Assembly: GCA_051530055.1 (NCBI GenBank) | Contig: CM121341.1 | Location: 2,480,001 to 2,544,000 of the forward strand | Length of the DNA stretch: 64,000 bases | From: Neoechinorhynchus agilis | Taxonomy: Eukaryota > Acanthocephala | Direction: 5' to 3' | In this document: positions 9,900 through 19,221 of the stretch, one piece after another | Numbering within the stretch: position 1 is the first letter of the stretch | How the letters are laid out: each line of letters begins with the position of its first letter | Notes under the pieces: generated by a model | Told to the model about the DNA's origin: nothing | The model's database searches: none | Seen by the model: the letters and a program-made list of their open reading frames with translations, nothing else | Made by a program: the position numbers and the translations under genes

Positions 9900-10580
9900 A
9901 GATTGTGTTCTTTATTTTAACTTTACAAAAATAGTTTATAAACATTCACGGCGCTGCTTTGAATCACTATGCTGCCGTCCTGGTCAAATGGACGAAAGGA
10001 CGGATGTAGCGTTCCCAAGTTGCAGAGCCAGGCTTTTGTTTTGCAGAAGGAATGCTCCTGCCCTCGCATTTTCAGTGATTCATCTAAATCGCTTGGACAA
10101 TTGATTGACCACGTCTTGAGCCGCCGTACCAAACGACCCGAGTGCCTCGACCCCAAAGGGAACGAAATAATGAATTTGACCCAAGTACCTGTATTTGGTC
10201 TTTTTTGCGATCCTCTGAGGAGGTTACTGCTCTCCCTTCGGTTTAAGGGCGGCGAATTTTACGTTGCTGGCTGGCGTCCCAGAGAACCCATTTGCTTCCC
10301 CTCGGCACGGGAATACTGTGACATCATCTGGAGGTATTCATAGAATTTAGGGCCTTCGGAGTATCGAGACTACCTCCCGCCTGATTGCCTGCAGACGGGA
10401 CCATGGCGACCCGGTTGCTCCACGGTGGCTCCGTAAGGGCAACGACAGGATGTTGGTATCCCAAGTCTCAGTGGACAATGCAATCCTTACTGTCTCGTCG
10501 GAGAGTACCAACAGAAGATGCAGCCAATGGAGTTCGGTTCACAAATCCTGTTGAGAAGCCCCGTCATGTGGTATCCTTGG
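9900..10580 (-). mobile_element. 3' end of a LINE with RLE-type C-terminal domain (family R)
   Basis: Read on the minus strand, broken frames show ETVRIALSTRLGIPTSCRCPYG...HGPVCRQSGGR (zinc-knuckle-like CCHC region) near 10380-10520. YFVPFGVEALGS and RAGAFLLQNKSLALQLGNAT follow near 10000-10160. These blocks are typical of the C-terminus of a large class of LINEs that carry a restriction-like endonuclease region after the RT. A polyadenylation-like AATAAA lies near 9913. The fragment is interrupted by stops and ends sharply at 10580, where duplicated PDP gene sequence begins. Copies of the same family lie at 25920-26350 and 52830-53890. Confidence 0.7.
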
Positions 10581-11606
10581 TGGAATGTCAAACTATCAGG
10601 ACGAACATGGAGAAAACGGAAAAAGACAGGCGAAACAGACAACATTGCTTGTCCGTTTGGAACGAAATTGTGCATAAATCCGGTTTCAATGATATTACAG
10701 ATGAGGTTTTTAAAGCAGCATTCACTCACATCGATCGTTGTTTGTTGGACGAAGCCAAAAGTGCTGTAAATGTTCACCACGGATTAAAATCCGGTTCTTG
10801 TGCAATTTCGGCATACTTAAACGGTGATACCCTGGTTGTTGCTGGTCTTGGCGATTGTATGGCAATCATAGCATCAATATCACCGGATGATGATACCAAA
10901 TTACAGGCTCAATTATTGATAGAACCACATACTTCGATGAATATAAAGGAACGAGAAAGAGTATTTTCAGAGCATCCAGAAATCGAACGCTGCAATATTC
11001 TCTATCAACAGCGATTACTCGGTTATCTCGCACCACTTAGATCATTTGGCGACTTACGGCTTAAAGCAAGTCTCAAGGATATGCAAGAAATATTCGTACC
11101 AGCATTAGGAAATCGTTTTCTGCCTAAAAATTACGAAACTCCACCATATCTGACGGCGATTCCTGAAACGAGGACTATCAAGTTAACAAAACGCGACATG
11201 TTCCTGATCTTGTGCACCGATGGTGTCTCTGATAAACTTTACGCTGATGACATTGTGGGAGCCATTCAAAGTTCGTGCAAATTTGATGGAAACCAGTTTA
11301 AATCAAACCAAAATATCGCTACGGATGTTCTTAAACATGTTTTAACGGGAAGTCCGAATCGGATAGACCAAACAGCAATAATCGAAGAGATTCTACATCC
11401 ACATCCAAGGCGCTCGAGAGATGACATGACGATCATTGTAGTTAAGCTCCCATGGGCTTTTAATTTTGTAAATTTGTAAAAAATAAATCGTACTGCTATT
11501 TAGATTTTATACTCTATTTTTTGATTTCGCTCGAATTGAAAAAAGGTCAGTAAACCAAGACGCTTAAAATAAAACACGTTTTATTAATTAAGAAGAACGA
11601 TCCATA
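10581..11606 (+). pseudogene. 5'-truncated duplicate of the PDP-type PP2C phosphatase gene
   Basis: These 1026 bp match, in inverted orientation, bases 41520-42545 with no difference that I found. They encode residues from ECQTIRTNMEKTEKD to the C-terminal NFVNL of the pyruvate dehydrogenase phosphatase found intact at 41647-42918. The copy lacks the N-terminal third, including the DGHGG metal-binding motif, so it should be catalytically dead. A frame continues upstream through antisense LINE sequence to an ATG at 10403, making a 358-codon chimeric frame (MATRLLHGG... then PDP). The 3' flank, including the stop and AATAAA, is also duplicated and runs into the LINE 3' end. It is most likely a recent segmental-duplication pseudogene. 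Confidence 0.85.
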
Positions 11607-13556
11607 AACTTGCCAGCATCAATCCCTGCTGAAGGTGTCTGGATGTCGAATGTTGAGGCAGGGAGGTGCGACTTGTCTTTGAAGGAGTTTTACAGGAGAA
11701 TGACAGATTAGGAGTCTTTCTTTGTTCTTTGGTTATTAAGGAAAGATTGGGCTTGAGGGAAGAAAGATTTTTGGTAGAGGGTGGTACGAGCGAGGGGGGG
11801 GATGAAAAAGGTTGGGGTTCCGGGTGTTTACTAAGGACGAGTATTTAGAGATGAGGGAAGAAAATTGTGGAGGGGGTTGAAGAAGACGGAGGGCGTTTTT
11901 GGAGAAAATGGAGTGGAGGTGGGCGTCGAGGGGAGGGAGTGAAGTCCCGCATATTTTAGCTGCTCTCTTGTGGAAGGTTTCGAGGGAATGGAGAGCATTG
12001 GCGGAATGGGCGAGGAAAGTGGGGAAAGCGTATGTAAGGATAGGAAGGATGTCAGAGAGATAAAAGTGGGCAAGGTGTTTAAGGGAAACGCCGAGACGCC
12101 GGAGGAGTTTGAGAAGGTAAAGACGAGGGTTTGCTTTAGAGAGCGTAAATGAAATGCGGGCATTCCATTTAAGGTTTTCTTGTGAAATCTGGCAAAGTAT
12201 CCGGAGAAAAGAGGAGCGTTGGATGGGGAGTGGGGCGGGGATAAGATTGCGTTTGGGAATGTGGGGGACAAGCTCAAAAGATTTGGATAAATTTAGGGAG
12301 AGGTTTAGGGTGGAGGGCGAGGAAATGAGATGGTTGAGCTCGTTCATGGTAGTGGAGAGGGAGAGAGAGGGAGATGCGATGGTAATGACTGTGAGGTCAT
12401 CGGCATAGAGAAAATATTTCGTAGGGGTAGTGAGGGGATGAAGGTCATTTAGAAAAATGTCAAAGAGGAGAGGGGAAAGTACGGCGCCTTGGGGGACCCC
12501 TTTAAATATGGGTAGAGAGGTGGAACAAGAAGTTCCACATTGGATATATTGTTCGCGGTTGGAGAGGAAAGAGGAAATCCAAGCGAGTTGCCAAGTTGGG
12601 AGGCCAAAGGAAGCATATGATTGGAGGAGAATGGAGTGATCTACCGACTCAAACGCCCTGGAAATATCCAGTTGCACGAGACGGACGGTTGATTCTGGAT
12701 TGGAATCTAAGCTGCGCACAAGGGTATCGTAGATGCAGAGGAGGGCATCAGAACAAGAGTAATTTGGACGGAAAGCGAATTGGGAGGGGGAGATGTTTTT
12801 GAGGAAGAAGGGAAGTAGCCGGGTTTTAAAACATTTTTTTATGATTTTAAAGAAAGGTGAGAGGATAGAGATGGGACGAAACTATGTGGAGGAAATCCGT
12901 TTATTGTTTTTGGGTAGGGGACGACACGGGCTTCCTTAAGAAATAGAAAGCTAAGGTTCGTTATGTGCGTTAGAGGATCGATAAGTTCCGGGATGATGAA
13001 ACGAATGGCCCAATTTGGAATAGTCGAATTAGTGGAAGAATGGCGGGGCAGGCGTTTGAGGATCTCTAGGATTTCGAGAGGGGAAACTAAGAAAGGGTAT
13101 GTATGAATGGGCGGGTCCGAAAGTGAGAAGGGAGGTTGGGACAATGGAGAGGAGGTTTAAGGAGGACATAGGTTTTTATTCATGGTGTTGAGGATTGAGA
13201 GGAGATCAGATTTGGGGAGATATGCGAAGGGGTGGATCTGCCAAAACCAGTGACATTTTTTATTTCACACCACCAGTTTCGATTGGGAACGGACGAGAGG
13301 CGAGATGAGAAAAGTAATTTGCGGGCTATACGGATGCGTTTTGTCAGTGTGGAGTGGAGGGAGGGGTAAGCAGGATTACCTGACCGGAAAGCTTCGGTGA
13401 CCTGTATTTGAAGGGTTTTTAGAAAAGGAGAGAACCATGGAGGGTCGCGGTTCGAGATTCGTATTGTTTTGCGAGGAAAGGAAGCCTTCATCGCACATTC
13501 TATTAGATTTGACAAAGAGCCCATTGCAATCGAGAGTCGGTGCATCAGATATGGGG
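11572..13556 (-). mobile_element. CR1/jockey-like LINE, 5'-truncated copy (family J)
   Basis: On the minus strand this non-LTR retrotransposon shows an RT preceded by a linker. 13545-13180 encodes RDPPWFSPFLKTLQIQVTEAF (the PWW-like pre-RT region). 13144-12839 encodes FLKEARVVPYPK (RT block 1). 12719-11736 encodes QLDISRAFESVDH, KGVPQGAVLSPLLF, the active-site box YADD and the thumb up to about 11750. Frames are interrupted by a few shifts and stops, so the copy is dead. The endonuclease and ORF1 are missing here but are seen in another copy at 62045-63530. The 3' end carries AATAAAACGTGTTTT, shared by the copies ending near 41560 and 45060. Confidence 0.85.
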
Positions 13557-13564
13557 AGAATAAA

Positions 13565-13816
13565 ATGTTTTATTGTTCAAAGTATATTTTAGAGTGTGGA
13601 TGACGGTTCCGCTGAGTTGGGGGGGGAGCGTTTGTGAGATTGGGTCTTTCCTCACTCCCTCTCTAATGAACACTCGAACGATAGGATAGGTTAAATGAAT
13701 GGGGCTGTTTATTTTGAAATTTATAATGACTCCGATCGAGTAGGCGAAAGTTGGTGGTTATTTTCTCTTCTTAGGTCTTTTTCCTGAGGTTCATTTCGGT
13801 TCTTGATATCCTAGAA
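13565..13816. repeat. Dispersed repeat, inverted copy at 36900-37095
   Basis: The block from TTTTATTGTTCAAAGTA through the AGGTTAAATGAATG...GAAATTTATAATGACTCCGA stretch to GATATCCTAG recurs in inverted orientation at 36900-37095, with a divergent middle. It is non-coding overall and AT-rich. It directly abuts the LINE at 13556. It could be the 3' tail of a retroposon or a short non-autonomous element; the family is not recognised. Confidence 0.6.
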
Positions 13817-14075
13817 GAATGGGTAGTATGGGATAGAGGGATAATGGAAGGAATTGTGATTACGAGCGTTGTGCTCCTGAGAAGTCGGGACATCTTTAGA
13901 TTGTTTAGAGGCAGTTTAAAAGCTGTACGACTTCTATCCATCGGTGTGGTATTCAACGAGAAGAAAAAGTGCTGTTCAATTTGAACATTAGACGAGTAGT
14001 GAACTGATTTTGTGAGAAAAAAAGACAATTCAATTGAACGAGTTCTTTCTACCGATCTCAAATAAAACAGGATTA

Positions 14076-14629
14076 TTAGTCTGATAGAGAAGTATTGTTC
14101 AATGAGTCCCGATTGAATATGAGGACATAAGCGTCGGGTGGATCTAGACCTTGATAGTATCCGTCTGCCGTTGCCTCTTTAACAAATCCATTCTTCTCAT
14201 AAAATCGGATCGCAGTTTCATTGCTCACATGAACATGAAGTCGAATGCAATTGCATTTTGCATCATTTTTGAATATATTGAGTGCATGTTTGAGAATACG
14301 AGTCCCGATTCCTAATTTCTGATAGGCTGGTAAAACGGCTATCGCCATTATGTACATTTGATGATCGTGGGAACCTTTCTTGAGCTCCACTCGATAAACC
14401 AACTCACCAACGATCATATCACGATAATAAGCTAAATGAAATTTTTAATGGAAAACGAAAAGCTCAACTAACCAAAATATCCGAAACAGTTCCGCTTTAC
14501 AACGTTCTCGTAGTAAGAATCCGAGTACCGAACAGGGAAAACGATCCGATCAATCACTCTCAGATTCTTTATGTTATGAACATTCACGTTTCCAATCGTA
14601 GTGAATCCGTCCCGGGTCAATTCGGCCAT
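14076..14629 (-). CDS. NAA50: N-alpha-acetyltransferase 50 (GNAT family)
   Basis: Two exons, 14629-14473 and 14431-14076, flank a 41-nt GT...AG intron; the splice restores frame (GCT, Ala) and gives about 170 residues, like human NAA50 (169). Exon 1 reads MAELTRDGFTTIGNVNVHNI...VIFPV-like (here RIVFPVRYSDSYY), matching the N-terminal substrate-binding part. Exon 2 holds the GNAT core: YIMAIAVLPAYQKLGIGTRIL (acetyl-CoA binding R/QxxGxG/A loop as QKLGIG) and HVSNETAIRFYEKNGF. NAA50 acetylates protein N-termini starting with Met, usually in the NatE complex with NAA15/NAA10, and acts in sister-chromatid cohesion in flies. It is divergently arranged with the Artemis-like gene across a satellite array. 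Confidence 0.9.
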
Positions 14630-14715
14630 TCAAACGACTGAATCGGTTCAATCGACCAAATGCACCTTTACAAATATCGATTCTTTCTTGCATATTAACT
14701 TTTAACTTTCCTCAA

Positions 14716-16905
14716 TCTACTTTTAATCTTTTTAGAGAACGTTAACGACGATTTCTATTATCTTATTTATGTCTCTGATGAAATTCATCAATAGAATTTC
14801 TTCAAAAAAGGATTTCCAAGCGTTTAGAGTTTACCCTTGGAATCATTAAAAAAATATTCAATTTATGTCTTTAATGTAATTCATCAATAGAATTTTTAAT
14901 TTCTTCTTAAAAAATCAATAATGTTTAAGAATTTACCCTTGGAATCATTAAAAAAACATTTAGCCTTTTAGAGACGATTTCTATTATCTAATTTGTGTCT
15001 TTAATGTAATTCGACAATAATTTAATTTCTTCTTAAAAAATCCATAAGTGTTCAGAATTTACCCTTGGAATCATTAAAAAGACATTTAGCCTTTTAGAGA
15101 CGATTTCTATTATCTAATTTATGTCTTTAATGTAATTCATCAATAGAATTTCTTCTAAAAAGGATTTCCAAGTGTTCAGAATTTACCCTTGGAATCATTT
15201 AAAGAACATTTAGCCTTTTAGAGACGATTTCTATAATCTAATTTGTGTCTTTAATTTAATTCATCAATGGAATTTCTTCTAAAAAGGATTTCCAAGTGTT
15301 CAGAATTTACCCTTGGAATCATTAAAAAGACATTTAGCCTTTTAGGGACGATTTCTATTATCCAATTTATGTCTTTAATTTAATTCATCAATAGAATTTC
15401 TTCTAAAAAGGATTTCCAAGTGTTCAGAATTTACCCTTGGAATCATTAAAAAGACATTTAGCCTTTTAGGGACGATTTCTATTATCCAATTTATGTCTTT
15501 AATTTAATTCATCAATAGAATTTCTTCTAAAAAGGATTTCCAAGTGTTCAGAATTTACCCTTGGAATCATTTAAAGAACATTTAGCCTTTTAGAGACGAT
15601 TTCTATTATCTAATTTATGTCTTTAATTTAATTCATCAATAGAATTTCTTCTAAAAAGGATTTCCAAGTGTTCAGAATTTACCCTTGGAATCATTAAAAA
15701 GACATTTAGCCTTTTAGGGACGATTTCTATTATCCAATTTATGTCTTTAATTTAATTCATCAATAGAATTTCTTCTAAAAAGGATTTCCAAGTGTTCAGA
15801 ATTTACCCTTGGAATCATTAAAAAGACATTTAGCCTTTTAGAGACGATTTCTATTATCTAATTTATGTCTTTAATGTAATTCATCAATAGAATTTCTTCT
15901 AAAAAGGATTTCCAAGTGTTCAGAATTTACCCTTGGAATCATTAAAAAAACATTTAGCCTTTTAGAGACGATTTCTATAATCTAATTTGTGTCTTTAATT
16001 TAATTCATCAATGGAATTTCTTCTAAAAAGGATTTCTAAGTGTTCAGAATTTACCCTTGGAATCATTAAAAAGACATTTAGCCTTTTAGGGACGATTTCT
16101 ATTATCCAATTTATGTCTTTAATTTAATTCATCAATAGAATTTCTTCTAAAAAGGATTTCCAAGTGTTCAGAATTTACCCTTGGAATCATTAAAAGAACA
16201 TTTAGCCTTTTAGAGACGATTTCTATAATCTAATTTATGTCTTTAATGTAATTCATCAATAGAATTTCTTCTAAAAAGGATTTCCAAGTGTTCAGAATTT
16301 ACCCTTGGAATCATTAAAAAGACATTTAGCCTTTTAGAGACGATTTCTATTATCTAATTTATGTCTTTAATGTAATTCATCAATAGAATTTCTTCTAAAA
16401 AGGATTTCCAAGTGTTCAGAATTTACCCTTGGAATCATTAAAAAGACATTTAGCCTTTTAGAGACGATTTCTATAATCTAATTTATGTCTTTAATGTAAT
16501 TCATCAATGGAATTTCTTCTAAAAAGGATTTCCAAGTGTTCAGAATTTACCCTTGGAATCATTAAAAAGACATTTAGCCTTTTAGAGACGATTTCTATTA
16601 TCTAATTTATGTCTTTAATGTAATTCATCAATAGAATTTCTTCTAAAAAGGATTTCTAAGTGTTCAGAATTTACCCTTGGAATCATTAAAAAAACATTTA
16701 GCCTTTTAGAGACGATTTCTATTATCTAATTTGTGTCTTTAATGTAATTCATCAATGGAATTTCTTCTAAAAAGGATTTCCAAGTGTTCAGAATTTACCC
16801 TTGGAATCATTTAAATAACATTTAGCCTTTTAGAGACGATTTCTATTATCTAATTTGTGTCTTTAATGTAATTCGTCTACATAATTTTTAATTTCTTCTA
16901 AGAAG
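14716..16905. repeat. 124-bp tandem satellite, about 17 copies
   Basis: The landmark ACCCTTGGAATCATT recurs every 124 bp without length change from 15061 to 16797 (15 positions). At least two more diverged and shorter units precede it from about 14740. Unit variants (GAGACG/GGGACG, CTAATTT/CCAATTT, GTAATTC/TTAATTC) recur in patches, implying local unequal exchange. The array is AT-rich and has no coding potential. It fills the space between the two divergent gene starts of NAA50 (14629) and the Artemis-like gene (16964), ending about 60 bp before the latter's ATG. Confidence 0.95.
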
Positions 16906-16963
16906 TTCAAAGTATTTATTGATAAAATCGTCGAGACTTAGACTTGTAACCGCCTTTTTAGAT

Positions 16964-18260
16964 ATGCACCATGACGGTCTTATGAGTGAGATACCGAACG
17001 TGAGTGTTGATAGCTTCCTTCCCCATACTCGTCATTGTGTGGTTTATCTACTTAGTCATTTCCACATGGACCACACCCGCGGTCTTTTTGACTATGAAAA
17101 TGGCTTCAACCTCGAAACTATTGATCATATCAACAATAAAGACGCAAAAATAATATGTTCACGACTAACCATGAACTTTCTGCTAAGTCAAAATGGCGAA
17201 ATTAGCGATCGATTGATAAAAATATTAAAAAGTATTGAAGTGCAGGACACTATTTACGTTGATCTAAAAGGATGTAGAGCTTTTAACCTTACTGCACTTT
17301 CGGCTGGACACTGCCCTGGATCATTGATGTTTTTATTAGAAATTCAGGATTCTACCCATGATACTAAAAACGTGCTTTACACTGGTGATTTTCGATACGA
17401 TAGCTCACAAATCGAACCCGTAGTTCGTGGAATAAAACGTAGGGTCGGTGAAAGACCAATCCATACGTTGTATTGTGACATGACATTCTCCAATAAACAT
17501 GAACGTCAAAGAACTCGGCATTTCCCATTGAAACAGAGTTCCTTGCTTTGGGCTTTCTGATTTGAATTCTGCTGTACGGGAAAAAGCCATAGATGTCTTG
17601 ATCGATTTCTTAAAATCATTGGATCAAACAGTCCAAGTTTTTTTGAAGACAAGTGCAAGATTAGGTTATGAATATGTTTTTGTTCGACTCCATACCGCTG
17701 GCTATAAAGTTCATGTAACTGAAGACGATTATAATCTATATTCAAATATCAGTAAAGTTAAAGAAACCTTAACGACTAAATCAAACGGTGTCATGGTTCA
17801 TGCGTGCTGCAGACGAGTCGATAATGAGTGGAATTTCCAGTGTTCGAATAAGTATCACTCAATCGAGAAAATTCTGATTATTCTATCGGCTGATTGGTTC
17901 AATCAGTGTGAAAAGATTCTTAGGGGTCGTCGGTACGAATCTTTTTATTGTAGAAAAAGAGTCAATGAACCGATGGTTGAAATCGAAGTTCCTAAGAAAG
18001 TCAGGGATCTAACGACTGAAGACTTTAGTAAAGTATTCCGTCTTTGTTTTCCTACTCATTCTTCAGATCACGAAATTAGTGAATTTATTAAACGACTTGG
18101 TGCTCTAAAAACCGTACCTATCGCCGGCACAGATAAACGGAAAACGCCCACGAATGCAAAAGTGGAAAATTCTTCTATGAACAGCCAAACGGAGTGCTTG
18201 TTCGCTAAGATCGTTACTGAAGAAGATGAACATTTACCTACTAATTTGAAATTTGAGTGA
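16964..18260 (+). CDS. DCLRE1C: Artemis/SNM1-family metallo-beta-lactamase/beta-CASP nuclease
   Basis: Two exons, 16964-17504 and 17539-18260, joined over a 34-nt GT...AG interval give a 420-aa frame; the start could also be the Met at 16982 (MSEIPNVSVDSF). Catalytic motifs are all present: Asp in VSVDSF; HxHxDH in LSHFHMDH; His in SAGHCPGSLMF; Asp in LYTGDFRYD. Beta-CASP motifs A (LYCDMTF), B (MVHACCRRV) and C (CFPTHSSDHEISEF) follow, and the last closely resembles Artemis CFSFHSS. Artemis opens DNA hairpins and trims ends in non-homologous end joining. The protein is shorter than vertebrate Artemis because the long regulatory tail is missing, so SNM1-like function in crosslink repair is an alternative. 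A T-rich CTTTTTAG lies 2 nt before the ATG. Confidence 0.85.
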
Positions 18261-19221
18261 TGATTTTAACAGTGTCGACTTCAATTTGTACAGCCCCCGG
18301 AATCCCATTGGAAATTTCCGTGGATTAGATAATGCTTATCCCACTTCCTGAATTGAATCGTATTTTCAATGGATGAACGATGAAGGCTGAGAAATTACGT
18401 AAAATGTAAAATATAACAATTTCTAATCTGGTGATTGGAATGAAAAACTTTCATTTTTGCAGTTACAAGAGTTTTGACAGTAATGTTCAACGCTAACCTT
18501 TTTCCATCAAGTTTGTATAATAGTTCGATTTCAAAATAATTGAACAAAACTACGAAATTTTATTGATGCTTAACGAATTTTTTTATTTTCAGCCAATCGA
18601 TTTTAATGGTTTAAAATAGTGAATTTTCTGTATCTCGATTTTTTGTACAGAAACTTGGACCGTAATATGTTCGTTATCGATCTTTTATGACGCTGAGAAT
18701 AATTTTGCAATAATATATGTATTTTAGTGATGAGAGTAATAGAGATTGATTTATTGATTCTCAATATTTCGTTCGTCTCGTCGGACTTCTTCAGGTCGAA
18801 AAAAGTAGAGATAGGTCCCATTTAGACCTGAAGAAGTCCGATGAGACGGACGAAAAATGAACAAATTCTTAACTAACAATGCCAAATCAATGACAGTGGA
18901 TAAATCACTGATACATTCATGAACGTTGTTGATGTTTGGTTAAGTCATCGACAACTTTTAAAGTTAACTAAATGAAATGGCACATCGCACTTTACGTCTG
19001 TGTCTGAGCTGTCGATCTTTATTTAGAAATTTCATTATGAGAACTTTTTGATAAAATTCCCCAAAAAGTCTCTAGTTTTTACCAATTTTTAAAATTTTAC
19101 AAATGAGCATCTTTTTGGAATAACTAATTGTTATTTAAAAATTCTCATATTGTTATGTTTGTCTATATGTATATTGAAAGGGGATCTGCTTGATATCCAC
19201 TATTTTAGATTAATCAAGAAA
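18261..19221. other. Intergenic region with a long hairpin
   Basis: No gene recognised between the Artemis-like stop and the MSH4 start. It contains the 18767-18856 inverted repeat, listed separately. A T-rich CCACTATTTTAG lies 13 nt before the MSH4 ATG. Confidence 0.6.
18767..18856. repeat. 31-bp-arm hairpin
   Basis: Arms 18767-18797 and 18825-18856 are reverse complements with two mismatches, sharing the core CGGACTTCTTCAGGTC, with a loop of about 27 nt. It could be a transcription-end hairpin, a small-RNA precursor or a remnant of a transposon terminus. The string GGACTTCTTCAG also occurs inside the inverted-repeat element at 3827-3987, hinting at related mobile elements. Confidence 0.6.

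Noticed and set aside
10385-10580. Genuine N-terminal exon of a PP2C gene.
   Set aside because: On the opposite strand it clearly encodes LINE C-terminal motifs, and the intact PDP gene has a different N-terminus.
11736-12802. Several plus-strand frames rich in Gly, Glu and Arg.
   Set aside because: They are antisense shadows of the LINE family J reverse transcriptase.
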